A DNA stretch of 46,170 bases. Origin: Hydrogenovibrio sp. SC-1. Its GTDB lineage: Bacteria; Pseudomonadota; Gammaproteobacteria; Thiomicrospirales; Thiomicrospiraceae. Each line of letters opens with the position of its first letter. Position 1 is the stretch's first letter. The notes under the pieces are model-generated. The model did not search any database. It was not told the origin of the DNA and saw only the letters and a list, made by a program, of their open reading frames with translations. A program made the position numbers and the translations under genes. The stretch spans positions 1 to 46,170 of the forward strand of contig NZ_PKGB01000017.1 of NCBI RefSeq assembly GCF_002848135.1, in the 5' to 3' direction. This document shows, piece by piece, positions 30,415 through 39,124 of the stretch.

Positions 30415-31488
30415 ATGGATAGATTATTGGGTAAAGCCATGCCGTTAGGCAGCGTGATGATCGATATCGCAGGCACACAATTAACTTCGGTTGATAAAGA
30501 GCGATTATTGGATCCGTTGGTGGCGGGGGTGATTTTATTTAGCCGTAATTTTGAGTCAGTTGAACAAATAATGGATTTAACCACTCAAATTCATCAGATA
30601 CGTCACCCTAAACTATTAATTGGTGTCGATCATGAAGGTGGGCGTGTTCAGCGTTTTAAAACTGGATTTACGCGTTTACCGCCAATGGGCGCGATTGGGC
30701 GTTACTATCAGCAGCAACCAGATCAGGCGTTAGAACTGGCTGAAAAGGTGGGCTGGGTGATGGCAACTGAGCTGTTGGCGGCAGGCATTGATTTTAGTTT
30801 TGCCCCGGTTGTGGATTTGGATTATGGTGATAGCCGGGTGATTGGTGACCGAGCTTTTGATGCTGATCCTAAAGTGGTAGGTCGTTTGGCCACCCAGATT
30901 ATGAAAGGCATGCATTCTGCGGGAATGGCTTCGGTGGCCAAACATTTTCCAGGGCATGGCTACATTCAGGCGGACTCCCATTTGGAAGTGGCTGTGGATG
31001 ATCGGGGCTTGGATGCTTTGTTACAACGTGATATTCAACCGTTTTTAACCTTGATTGAAAAAGGGGTTGATGCGGTGATGCCGGCACATGTTCGTTACCC
31101 GAAAGTGGATGATCGACCGGCTGGCTTTTCTAAAACTTGGTTAGGTGACGTTTTGCGACAAAAATGTCACTTTGATGGGGCGGTTATCAGTGATGACTTG
31201 TCGATGCATGCCGCAGTGGAGTTTGGGGATGCACCGACACGGGTGAAAAGTGCGTTAGAAGCAGGGTGTGACTTGGTTTTACTTTGCAATGCGCCAGAAT
31301 CGGTCGATGAGGTACTGGCAAAGGTTGAATGGCAGGCGACGCCTTTATCCCATTCACGGTTAATTCGACTGCATGGTCACCCCCATATTAAAATGAAACA
31401 ATTGGCAACTAACCCGATTTGGCAATCTTATGCACTTGCGGTTTCAAGGTTTACCGAGCAAGATCAGCAAGCGGCTTTGAAATTGTAG
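30415..31488 (+). CDS. nagZ: beta-N-acetylglucosaminidase NagZ
   Basis: 357-residue GH3 enzyme that removes GlcNAc from anhydro-muropeptides in the cytoplasm during peptidoglycan recycling. GVILFSRNFES, IGVDHEGGRVQRFK, then KHFPGHGYIQADSHLEVAVD with the His-Asp catalytic dyad, and ISDDLSMHAA with the nucleophile aspartate are all present. The ATG at 30439 (MPLGSVMIDIAG) matches other NagZ starts better than 30415, but neither has a strong ribosome site. Its place after the peptide transporter with L,D-transpeptidase supports a recycling locus. Confidence 0.93.
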   Translation: MDRLLGKAMPLGSVMIDIAGTQLTSVDKERLLDPLVAGVILFSRNFESVEQIMDLTTQIHQIRHPKLLIGVDHEGGRVQRFKTGFTRLPPMGAIGRYYQQQPDQALELAEKVGWVMATELLAAGIDFSFAPVVDLDYGDSRVIGDRAFDADPKVVGRLATQIMKGMHSAGMASVAKHFPGHGYIQADSHLEVAVDDRGLDALLQRDIQPFLTLIEKGVDAVMPAHVRYPKVDDRPAGFSKTWLGDVLRQKCHFDGAVISDDLSMHAAVEFGDAPTRVKSALEAGCDLVLLCNAPESVDEVLAKVEWQATPLSHSRLIRLHGHPHIKMKQLATNPIWQSYALAVSRFTEQDQQAALKL

Positions 31489-31519
31489 TTCTTAATGATA
31501 TCAATAAAGTGAGGCAAAT

Positions 31520-32710
31520 ATGCAGTCTGTAACCAATACCGAAAGTAGCTCTATGTTTGGAGAGGTGTTGAATCGTAGTTTAGGCGAATTAATTAACCTC
31601 TACCCAGATGGTTGGCGTTTTTTAGTAGAAATGGCCGGTGGGCAGACTTGGCTGTTGATTGTTTCAATATTGGTTGTCATGACCTTTATCATTGACTTTA
31701 CTTTTCGGTCATCGATACATTTGGTGAATCGACTGCTTAAAAAACGTCATCAGTATTTTTTGAAAACCATTAGTGTTTCCAGCACGGCACCCATTTCTTT
31801 TTATATCTGGTTATCGGGTGGGGTGATTGCCTTGGTGACCTTATTGAGCCATTTCAGTGTATTGACAGATTTAATTCCGCATATCTCTGCGGTGAAGTCA
31901 ACACTGGGCATTATTGCTGTCGCCTGGTTTGCAATACGCTGGGTCGCTGAATTTGAACGCTATTTAAATCAATTGCAAACCGTTGAGCAGAAATGGGATC
32001 CGGTTTCTATTGAAGCCATGGGTAAAATCTTTCGGTTGACGGTATTTGTGGTGGCAGGCCTGGTGGTTTTGAGTTCGCTGGGGGTCAATTTAACGGGTCT
32101 AATTGCCTTTGGTGGAATGGGCGGGATTGCTGTGGGGTTTGCGGCCAAAGATATTGTCGGGAATGTGCTGGGCGGCTTAATGATATATTGGGACAAACCC
32201 TTTGCAGTCGGCGATTGGATTCGTTCACCCGATCAGGAAATTGAAGGAACGGTAGAACAGATTGGCTGGCGAATGACAGTGGTTAGAACCTTTGATAAAC
32301 GCCCACTCTATATTCCTAATGGAACTTTTGCACATATTTCAATTGAAAACCCATCTCGAATGAGTCATCGTCGTATTCGAGAAACGATTGGCGTGCGTTA
32401 TTGTGATGTGGATAAGGTGGCGGAAATTACCGATGCGATTCGCAAGATGATGCAAGACCATCCCGACGTGGCCAGTGAAGAAACGCTTATTGTGAATTTT
32501 AATGTCTATAACCAATCAACCTTGGATATTTTGATTTATGGTTTTACGCATACGACGGATTGGGTGACTTACCATAAAGTCAAAGAAGATGTACTATTGA
32601 AGATCGCGCAGATCGTTGCTGATAAAGGGGCCGAGATGGCTTTCCCAACACGCACACTTTACATGGAAGACACGGTTCAAATTGCACAAACCGAACGGAT
32701 GGGTTCTTAG
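31520..32710 (+). CDS. small-conductance mechanosensitive channel, MscS family
   Basis: 396 residues. About four to five transmembrane helices are followed by the pore helix GGMGGIAVGFAAKDIVGNVL with GGLM, where alternating Gly and Ala pack the channel. The beta domain FAVGDWIRSPDQEIEGTVEQ and the C-terminal alpha/beta domain come next. Length and N-terminal helices resemble the YbdG/YnaI-type paralogues more than MscS itself. It releases solutes on hypo-osmotic shock from the inner membrane. GTGAGG before the ATG is the ribosome site. Confidence 0.88.
   Translation: MQSVTNTESSSMFGEVLNRSLGELINLYPDGWRFLVEMAGGQTWLLIVSILVVMTFIIDFTFRSSIHLVNRLLKKRHQYFLKTISVSSTAPISFYIWLSGGVIALVTLLSHFSVLTDLIPHISAVKSTLGIIAVAWFAIRWVAEFERYLNQLQTVEQKWDPVSIEAMGKIFRLTVFVVAGLVVLSSLGVNLTGLIAFGGMGGIAVGFAAKDIVGNVLGGLMIYWDKPFAVGDWIRSPDQEIEGTVEQIGWRMTVVRTFDKRPLYIPNGTFAHISIENPSRMSHRRIRETIGVRYCDVDKVAEITDAIRKMMQDHPDVASEETLIVNFNVYNQSTLDILIYGFTHTTDWVTYHKVKEDVLLKIAQIVADKGAEMAFPTRTLYMEDTVQIAQTERMGS
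32054..32063. repeat. palindrome variant GCAGGCCTGG within the mscS-like gene
   Basis: One mismatch to CCAGGCCTGG, encoding AGL in a transmembrane helix. It may be a chance or tolerated copy. Confidence 0.5.
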
Positions 32711-32726
32711 GCATATTGCCAAAAAG

Positions 32727-33761
32727 TTATTTCATTACAATGACTTCTTTTTCCAAGTGGATGCCGAACTTTTGATCGACTTCTGCTTGGATGGCTTCTG
32801 CCAGCTCAACCACTTCTGCACCCGTGGTATTGCCCAAATTGATTAACACTAATGCATGTTTTTCGGAAATGGCGGCATTTCTTAACTTGCGACCCTTTTG
32901 CCATTGGGTTTGCTCAATGAGCCAAGCTGCAGGGATTTTATAGGTGTTGTTCAGCGTTTTATGGTGTGGAATATCGGGGTGCTCAGCAAACAGTTTCTGG
33001 AAATAAGTTTCTGAAATTACGGGATTGGTAAAAAAACTACCGGCATTACCATAAATGCGTGGGTTTGGAACTCGTTCTTCTCGAATTTTAATGACCGCAT
33101 CAAATACCATTTTGGAGGTGAGCTCAGATAAATCTGGGTAATGCTTGTGAATGGCTTCTTTTAATGGCTCATACATCAGGTTGGGGTGACCAGCATGATG
33201 CTTGCGTAATCGAAAGGTTACTCGGTGAACCAAGAGTTTGTTTTCGAACTTCTTTTTAAAAATGCTGGAGCGGTAGCCAAATTGACATTCTGAATGTCGG
33301 TATTCTTCTCTTTCACCGGTAAATAGGTTTAATGCTTGAACGCGAGTAATCGTGTCTTGCGCTTCTGAACCATAAGCGCCAACATTCTGTACTGGCGCAC
33401 CACCGACTGTGCCAGGAATGAGTGCTAAGTTTTCCAATCCCCAGTAACCATTTTCAACCGTATATTGCACAAATTCATGCCAAGGCATGCCGGCACCAGC
33501 TGAAATCCAGATATTATCGTCATCTTCTTTCATCACCTTGATTTTTTTATAGGCACAGGTGATAACAACTTTTTCTAAGTCGTTCATTAATAAGATATTA
33601 CTGCCACCACCGATAATTACCCACGGCAGGGTTGAGAGCTTCATGTCGGATCGCAGTGTGGGAATATCAGACTGCTTATTAATTTCGACCAAATACCGTG
33701 TCTGAACATCAATGTGGAAGGTATTTCTATTTTTTAGGGAATAATTAGCGTAGATATGCAT
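32727..33761 (-). CDS. murB: UDP-N-acetylenolpyruvoylglucosamine reductase
   Basis: 344-residue type I MurB, the FAD enzyme that reduces UDP-GlcNAc-enolpyruvate to UDP-MurNAc. It has NTFHIDVQTRYLVEI, VIIGGGSNILLM, then NLALIPGTVGGAPVQNVGAY and GYRSSIFKKKF. The late NAGSFFTNPVI segment carries the catalytic serine and EKHALVLIN is near the end. The long insertion typical of type I MurB is present. It is transcribed divergently from the NSS transporter. Confidence 0.93.
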   Translation of the reverse strand: MHIYANYSLKNRNTFHIDVQTRYLVEINKQSDIPTLRSDMKLSTLPWVIIGGGSNILLMNDLEKVVITCAYKKIKVMKEDDDNIWISAGAGMPWHEFVQYTVENGYWGLENLALIPGTVGGAPVQNVGAYGSEAQDTITRVQALNLFTGEREEYRHSECQFGYRSSIFKKKFENKLLVHRVTFRLRKHHAGHPNLMYEPLKEAIHKHYPDLSELTSKMVFDAVIKIREERVPNPRIYGNAGSFFTNPVISETYFQKLFAEHPDIPHHKTLNNTYKIPAAWLIEQTQWQKGRKLRNAAISEKHALVLINLGNTTGAEVVELAEAIQAEVDQKFGIHLEKEVIVMK

Positions 33762-33773
33762 ATCTGTTATAAT
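33745..33773 (+). promoter_or_regulatory. promoter of the NSS transporter with palindromic spacer
   Basis: TTAGCG (33745-33750), 17 bases and TATAAT (33768-33773). The spacer contains the perfect 14-bp palindrome AGATATGCATATCT (33752-33765), which also covers the murB start codon on the other strand. It is a candidate operator shared by the divergent genes. Confidence 0.5.
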
Positions 33774-33811
33774 TTTTGACAGTAATTGCCCGTATTATAA
33801 AGGATAAAACC

Positions 33812-35164
33812 ATGTCACAGTTAAAACTTTCTCCCACTCTTTGGACCTCTCAAACCGTTTTTATTATGGCGGCAATTGGGTCTGCTGTCGGATTGGGGAA
33901 CCTCTGGAAGTTTCCCTATATTACCGGTGAAAATGGGGGGGGAGCTTTTGTATTGGTGTATCTCTTGTGTATTGTGTTGGTTGGGTTGCCTGTTTTAATT
34001 GCGGAAATTACCTTAGGACGGGCTGGAGAAGCCAATCCGCCACAAGCGATGGCTAATTTGGTTAAAAAAACCGGCGCTAATCGCTTATGGGTTTGGTTAG
34101 GGTTTAATGGTTTATTGGGCGGCTTGTTGATTCTGTCATTTTACGCGGTGATTGCGGGCTGGGCATTGGCATATTTTTTTGACAGTTTATTCGGTGGTTT
34201 TATTGATATGGATGCCCAAGCGGCTCAAGACCACTTTTCGAGTTTTATTGGTAGCGCTTGGCAATTGTTGTTTTGGCATACGGTAGTGATGCTGTTAACG
34301 GTTTGGATTGTGATTCAAGGGGTGCGCAGCGGGATTGAACGCGCCATCAATATTATGATGCCAGGTTTATTGGTCATTTTATTGATTTTATTGGGGTATG
34401 CAGCGTCAACTGGTGCTTTTGCAGAAAGCTTTGAGTTTTTGTTTCGCCCAGATTTCAGTAAGTTATCGGCTAATTCTGTATTGATTGCATTGGGACATGC
34501 GTTCTTTACCTTAAGTTTAGGGTTCGGCACCATGATGGTGTATGGCTCTTATTTGCCGAAAGATTATTCCATTGTTAAAGCCAGTATTTGGATTGCGGTG
34601 GCGGACACGGTGATTGCATTAATTGCAGGCCTGGTTATTTTTTCGATTGTGTTTGGTAATGGCTTGGCAGCTGGATCTGGGCCAGGGTTGTTATTTGAAA
34701 CCTTACCAATTGCTTTTGGCCAGATGATGGGCGGTTGGTTTTTTGGGACCTTGTTCTTTGGTATGGTGGTGTTTGCGGCTATCAGTTCGTCGATTTCGAT
34801 GATTGAACCGGCGATTAGTTGGTTAGAACAAAACTGGAATTATTCTCGTCGTAAAGCCGCATGGACACTGGGTGGATTTACCTGGTTTATTGGGTTGGGC
34901 AGTGTGTTGTCGTTTAATGTGTGGCAGGATAAAACCTTTTTTTCCGATAAAACCTTCTTCGACAGTATCGATTTCTTAACCTCGAATATGATGTTACCGT
35001 TGGGCGGGTTATTTACGGCGATTTTTGTGGGCTGGGTATGGACACAATCACAGCGTGATCAAGAAACGGGTATGCCTGGTAATTGGTCTGATAGCTACCA
35101 AGTCATTATTAAATGGATTGCGCCGATCTTAGTCTTTATCGTTTTCGTGAATAGCCTTCTGTAG
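33812..35164 (+). CDS. neurotransmitter:sodium symporter (NSS) family transporter
   Basis: 450 residues, about 11-12 transmembrane helices. AAIGSAVGLGNLWKFPYITG with ENGGGAFVLVYL is the NSS signature, whose unwound helix 1 binds Na+ and the substrate, usually an amino acid. GHAFFTLSLGFGTMMVYGSY matches helix 6 and AAISSSISMIEPAISWLEQN helix 8. The ATG at 33812 behind AAAGGA is chosen over an upstream TTG at 33776, which lies close to the transcription start. Substrate unknown. Confidence 0.92.
   Translation: MSQLKLSPTLWTSQTVFIMAAIGSAVGLGNLWKFPYITGENGGGAFVLVYLLCIVLVGLPVLIAEITLGRAGEANPPQAMANLVKKTGANRLWVWLGFNGLLGGLLILSFYAVIAGWALAYFFDSLFGGFIDMDAQAAQDHFSSFIGSAWQLLFWHTVVMLLTVWIVIQGVRSGIERAINIMMPGLLVILLILLGYAASTGAFAESFEFLFRPDFSKLSANSVLIALGHAFFTLSLGFGTMMVYGSYLPKDYSIVKASIWIAVADTVIALIAGLVIFSIVFGNGLAAGSGPGLLFETLPIAFGQMMGGWFFGTLFFGMVVFAAISSSISMIEPAISWLEQNWNYSRRKAAWTLGGFTWFIGLGSVLSFNVWQDKTFFSDKTFFDSIDFLTSNMMLPLGGLFTAIFVGWVWTQSQRDQETGMPGNWSDSYQVIIKWIAPILVFIVFVNSLL
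34625..34634. repeat. palindrome variant GCAGGCCTGG within the NSS gene
   Basis: One mismatch to CCAGGCCTGG, with TTATTTTT on the right. It encodes AGL in a membrane helix. Confidence 0.5.
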
Positions 35165-35176
35165 CGGCTAAAGTGT

Positions 35177-35186
35177 CCAGGCCTGG
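35177..35186. terminator. CCAGGCCTGG palindrome, copy 9, terminator-like
   Basis: AAAGTGTCCAGGCCTGGTTG followed by TTTTTATTT, 12 bases after the NSS gene. The core extends through G-T and A-T pairs into a T-run, giving an intrinsic-terminator shape. It also serves convergently with the cNMP-binding gene downstream. Confidence 0.7.
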
Positions 35187-35271
35187 TTGTTTTTATTTGA
35201 AAAAAGGTAGGATAAGGGACGTATTCAAATGGATACGTCCCTTAGGTTGAGCTAAGGATAAGCGCTGTTAG

Positions 35272-35745
35272 TTATTGGGTTTTACCTTGGTTTTGAATCA
35301 TGCGCATCATTTCTAGGTTTTCATAAAGCATTTTGCGTTGTAGCTGATGTGAAAACCGTAGAATGGATTTCATGACATTAAACATTAATGCCGGATTCTG
35401 GGTGCCGAGAGTTTCAAAATCATCATGGTGTAAAACCAAAACCGTGGCATCATTCGCAGCTTGTAAACGCATAGTATGGGCAATGCCATCCACAAAACTC
35501 AATTCTCCAATTAGAGCACCTTTTTTAATGGTGTTAATATGTATGGTTTTATTGGGACCCGCCACTTTCAAAATTTCTAATTTGCCATCAACCAATATAT
35601 AAAGATTGCCATCAACGGTATCGGGCTCAAATAAGACTTCGCCTTTGCTGAGTTCTTTTTTCTCGACAATCTGGCAAAGGGTGTCACAGTCTTCAGGCGT
35701 GAGGTCGGTTCCTAATACAGACTCTGCAATGAGGTTTTTAGCCAT
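35272..35745 (-). CDS. cyclic nucleotide-binding domain protein
   Basis: 157 residues. A single cNMP-binding beta-roll: GNLYILVDGKLEILKVAGPN, then KGALIGELSFVDGIAHTMRL (phosphate-binding cassette, GELSF with a hydrophobic block) and VLVLHHDDFETL. The Arg that normally binds the cyclic phosphate is displaced (HTMRL), so the ligand is uncertain. A C-terminal helix follows but no HTH, so this is not a CRP-type regulator by itself. Confidence 0.82.
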   Translation of the reverse strand: MAKNLIAESVLGTDLTPEDCDTLCQIVEKKELSKGEVLFEPDTVDGNLYILVDGKLEILKVAGPNKTIHINTIKKGALIGELSFVDGIAHTMRLQAANDATVLVLHHDDFETLGTQNPALMFNVMKSILRFSHQLQRKMLYENLEMMRMIQNQGKTQ

Positions 35746-35777
35746 AGCGTTTTCCTTTTAAGGTGTGGGAATGAAAT

Positions 35778-35987
35778 TTATTTTAGCCGTTCAAGCGGAT
35801 AAAAAGTATCAAAAAATACAGAAATTGCCATCACAAACAGCAAAATCAGGATAAAAACAATCAAAATGGAGCGCGCATGCCGATTGTCGATAAACTTCTC
35901 TTTCCAGTTTTCTTTTTTTATAACAGGCCAAACCAGAGCTAAAAATACAAACAATATGAGTAGTTCTAATAATACGGTCATCGACAT
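35778..35987 (-). CDS. small two-helix membrane protein
   Basis: 69 residues with two transmembrane helices (VLLELLILFVFLALVWPVI and SILIVFILILLFVMAISVFF) joined by a charged loop. No family is recognised. It starts immediately after the dapE stop (TAAATG), so the two are translationally coupled. A second ATG lies two codons later. Small proteins of this shape follow dapE in several gammaproteobacteria, but their role is unknown. Confidence 0.65.
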   Translation of the reverse strand: MSMTVLLELLILFVFLALVWPVIKKENWKEKFIDNRHARSILIVFILILLFVMAISVFFDTFYPLERLK

Positions 35988-37124
35988 TTATCCAACCAGT
36001 AACTGGACAAGGGTTTCAAAATAGATTTTGGTCAGCGTGTCTAAATCTGCACAACTGACCCTTTCGTCAATCTGGTGAATGGTTGCATTGAGTGGTCCTA
36101 ATTCAATGACTTGTGCACCGGTTGGGGCAATAAAACGACCATCTGAAGTACCGCCACCAGTAGATAAGACAGGCGGAGTTCCGATGACCGTGGAGATCGC
36201 TTGTAAGACGGCCTGTATTAATTTGCCATCAGCAGGGGTACTAAAAGGTAAGCCTGATAGATTCCAGTCGATTTTATAATCAAGCTGATAGTCATCTAAG
36301 ATTTGATGAACTGCTTGCTTGAGCATGTCAGGCGTTTGTTCCGTTGAAAAACGGAAGTTAAACACTATTTCACAGTGTCCGGGAATGACATTGGTCGCAC
36401 CCGTTCCGGCATGAATATTGGATATTTGAAAAGACGTAGGCGGGAAATCGTCATTGCCTTGATCCCAAACTTTTTCCGTTAAGGCGCCTAGCGCTTGGGC
36501 AACCTCATGAACAGGGTTTCGTGCCAGTTCTGGATAGGCAATATGACCTTGTTTTCCATGAATTACTAAGGTGCCATTTAAAGAACCACGTCGACCATTT
36601 TTTATCGAGTCGGCCAGCGTTTGGCTGCTTGATGGTTCACCGACCAAGCAATAATCAATTTTTTCTTGGCGCGCTTCCAGGGTTTCAATGACTTTGACCG
36701 TCCCATTAACCGCAGGACCTTCTTCATCACTGGTAATTAAAAAGCCAATTGATCCAGGCGCATCTGGGTATTGTTCAATGAACTGTTTCACTGCAACCAT
36801 AAAACAAGCGATACTGCTTTTCATATCGGCAGATCCGCGTCCATATAACATGCCTTCGTTATCAATGGTTGCTGAAAAAGGCGGGTGGGTCCATTGATTG
36901 GCGGGGCCTGTGGGTACGACATCGGTATGGCCTGCAAACACAAACAAGGGACCTGATTGGCCGCGTCTAGCCCATAGGTTGGTCACTTCGCCAAATGGCA
37001 TGGACTCAATCGTGAACCCGAGGGGGGTTAGGTATTCTGAGATGAGGTCTTGGCATCCGTTGTCGTTTGGGGTGACGGATTCGATTTGAATTAAGGATTG
37101 GGCTAATTGAATGGTTTCAGTCAT
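35988..37124 (-). CDS. dapE: succinyl-diaminopimelate desuccinylase
   Basis: 378-residue M20-family zinc amidohydrolase that frees LL-diaminopimelate in the lysine and peptidoglycan pathway. [37 protein letters not shown], then [15 protein letters not shown] (metal and catalytic glutamates) and [20 protein letters not shown] are all present. Together with dapD at 37753-38652 on the opposite strand it forms the succinylase branch. A YffB-type gene lies just upstream, as in E. coli. Confidence 0.94.
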   Translation of the reverse strand: MTETIQLAQSLIQIESVTPNDNGCQDLISEYLTPLGFTIESMPFGEVTNLWARRGQSGPLFVFAGHTDVVPTGPANQWTHPPFSATIDNEGMLYGRGSADMKSSIACFMVAVKQFIEQYPDAPGSIGFLITSDEEGPAVNGTVKVIETLEARQEKIDYCLVGEPSSSQTLADSIKNGRRGSLNGTLVIHGKQGHIAYPELARNPVHEVAQALGALTEKVWDQGNDDFPPTSFQISNIHAGTGATNVIPGHCEIVFNFRFSTEQTPDMLKQAVHQILDDYQLDYKIDWNLSGLPFSTPADGKLIQAVLQAISTVIGTPPVLSTGGGTSDGRFIAPTGAQVIELGPLNATIHQIDERVSCADLDTLTKIYFETLVQLLVG

Positions 37125-37190
37125 TTAGGGGTCGCACTTTTTATAGGTCTTTAATTTAACAAACAATATTGTCTATTGTGGATTTTTCCG

Positions 37191-37529
37191 CTAGAGCAGT
37201 TTCTCATAGTCTTTGACGTTAAAGCCAAACAAAACTTGCTGCTCTGTTTGTAAAACAGGGCGCTTAATCAGTGTTGGCATTTCAATCAACAATGTGAGCT
37301 GTTGGGCATTCATTAAGTCAGTCTGTTGCGTTTCAGTCAGTTGTTTCCAGCCGCTACTGCGCTTATTGACAATCACTCTCATGGGGTGATGTTTTAACCA
37401 GGCTTGGATAGTGTCGATGGTTAACGGGTTTTTACGAAAATCTTGAAACTGAAAGTCAACCTGATTGGATTCGAGCCATTTTCGTGCTTTGCGAACCGTA
37501 TCACAGTTGGGTATGCCATATAAAATCAT
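37191..37529 (-). CDS. ArsC/Spx-family protein, YffB type
   Basis: 112 residues with the thioredoxin-like ArsC fold. YGIPNCDTVRKARKWLESNQ has the single active cysteine in the CxxxR-type loop, and VNKRSSGWKQL and MPTLIKRPVLQTEQQ-VLFGF are typical of YffB. It is normally found next to dapE. YffB proteins are thiol-linked and probably act as glutathione-dependent reductases, not as arsenate reductases. Confidence 0.88.
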   Translation of the reverse strand: MILYGIPNCDTVRKARKWLESNQVDFQFQDFRKNPLTIDTIQAWLKHHPMRVIVNKRSSGWKQLTETQQTDLMNAQQLTLLIEMPTLIKRPVLQTEQQVLFGFNVKDYEKLL

Positions 37530-37752
37530 GTTGATCCTAGCGAGAATATATAAATTTAAGAAGTTGCTAAAACACCATTTTAAAACATTTTTTGCTTTAA
37601 ATTGATGTGAAAATGGAGAAAGCGCCTAATTCAACGCAACGATTGGTGAAAAGGGTATTCTTTCGCTTCAGTGGCTGAGTCTGTATTAGCGGGTCGATGT
37701 ATTGTATAATCTTCGCTTTATTTTTAAATACCTTAATCAAGAGAAGAAGAAT

Positions 37753-38652
37753 ATGACTATCAAGCGAATTGGTCACCGTTATAGTGATGCTAAGACGGGG
37801 GCAACCTTAGATGTATGGTTTCCACGTTCTAACAAGGAAGTCGCCCGTAATTGTTTGGCCTTGAAAGCTGGCGTGATTAAAGGGGATTTTGTCACGGTTG
37901 AAATCACTTCGGTTGATGAGGCGCCGACAACGGCAGAAGAAGCCTACCTACGTCTTCATTTATTATCAGAATGTGCTTATAAACCGCATACGATTAATTT
38001 GGATGGGGTGTTTGGGTTGTTGGCGAATGTTGCTTGGACCAGTGCTGGCCCTGTCTTACCATCAGAAGTTGAGACTTTGCGTGAAGCCATCACGGATGAA
38101 CCCCATACGTTAACCGTGACGTCGATTGATAAATTCCCACGGATGGTCGATTATGTGATTCCGGAAGGCGTTCGTATTGCAGATGCAGATCGTGTGCGTC
38201 TAGGGGCGCATTTAGCGCCGGGGACGACGGTCATGCATGAAGGCTTCTGTAACTTCAATGCCGGTACTTTGGGGAACTCGATGGTTGAAGGCCGGATCAG
38301 TGCTGGAGTTGTGATTGGCGAGAACTCTGATATTGGCGGCGGCGCTTCTATTATGGGAACCTTGTCGGGTGGCGGTAAGCAAGTGATTTCAATGGGGCAA
38401 AGAAACTTATTGGGTGCCAATGCAGGTTTGGGCATTTCTTTAGGGGATGACTGTATTGTTGAGTCTGGTTTGTATATCACAGCGGGCACTAAAGTTAAAA
38501 TGCCAGACGGCTCAATCGTATCAGCACGTGAGTTATCAGGTCAGTCTAAATTGTTATTCAGACGCCACAGTCAAACGGGTCAGGTGCAAGCGATTATGAC
38601 AGACGGAACCTTATGGAGCGGTTTGAATAGCACGCTCCATAGCAACGATTAG
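37753..38652 (+). CDS. dapD: tetrahydrodipicolinate N-succinyltransferase
   Basis: 299 residues. This DapD belongs to the second, Pseudomonas/actinobacterial type: the C-terminal left-handed parallel beta helix has the hexapeptide repeats EGFCNFNAGTLGNSMVEGRI, IGENSDIGGGASIMGTLSGG and GQRNLLGANAGLGISLGDD. It adds a succinyl group to tetrahydrodipicolinate. The ATG at 37753 follows AGAGAAGAAG; the open frame upstream (to 37702) has no ribosome site. Confidence 0.9.
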   Translation: MTIKRIGHRYSDAKTGATLDVWFPRSNKEVARNCLALKAGVIKGDFVTVEITSVDEAPTTAEEAYLRLHLLSECAYKPHTINLDGVFGLLANVAWTSAGPVLPSEVETLREAITDEPHTLTVTSIDKFPRMVDYVIPEGVRIADADRVRLGAHLAPGTTVMHEGFCNFNAGTLGNSMVEGRISAGVVIGENSDIGGGASIMGTLSGGGKQVISMGQRNLLGANAGLGISLGDDCIVESGLYITAGTKVKMPDGSIVSARELSGQSKLLFRRHSQTGQVQAIMTDGTLWSGLNSTLHSND

Positions 38653-38740
38653 GCTGTCTCTCGTAACTTATTCGAATGATGTTGGCTCAGTTTTATATCT
38701 GAGCCATTTGTACTTTTTCATTGGAAATTGAGGACACAAT

Positions 38741-39124
38741 GTGGCTAAAGTCATTGGTTTTGATCATGTCAGTATTATCGTTAAGGATGCAGATCGAGCC
38801 TTAGCGTTTTATCAATCGTTGTTGGGATTGTCTTTATTGGACAGGCCTGCACTCGGCTTTCCAGGATATTGGCTAGATTTATTAAGTGGCCAAAGTCTCC
38901 ATTTAATGCAATTACCTAACCCTTGCTTGGCTGCACAGCGCCCAGAACATGGTGGGCGAGATGTTCATTTTGCCCTGCGGGTAGATTCAATTGATGGCTT
39001 TGAACAGACGTTAAATGCGACAGGTGTTCCCTATACCAAAAGTCGTTCTGGTCGACGAGCATTGTTTATTCGCGACCCTGACCAAAACGCATTTGAATTA
39101 TTCGAGCCGACAACCCTTTCTTAA
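38741..39124 (+). CDS. glyoxalase/VOC superfamily protein
   Basis: 127 residues, a single VOC unit: GFDHVSIIVKDADRALAFYQ, LLGLSLLDRPALGFPGYWLD, then HLMQLPNP and the C-terminal YTKSRSGRRALFIRDPDQNA with FELFEP. Metal-ligand positions (H8, H55, E near the end) are kept, so the protein could be a dioxygenase or a fosfomycin-type or lactoylglutathione-related enzyme. The start is a GTG at 38741 behind GAGGA. The 3' end overlaps glnD by 4 bases on the other strand. Confidence 0.85.
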   Translation: MAKVIGFDHVSIIVKDADRALAFYQSLLGLSLLDRPALGFPGYWLDLLSGQSLHLMQLPNPCLAAQRPEHGGRDVHFALRVDSIDGFEQTLNATGVPYTKSRSGRRALFIRDPDQNAFELFEPTTLS

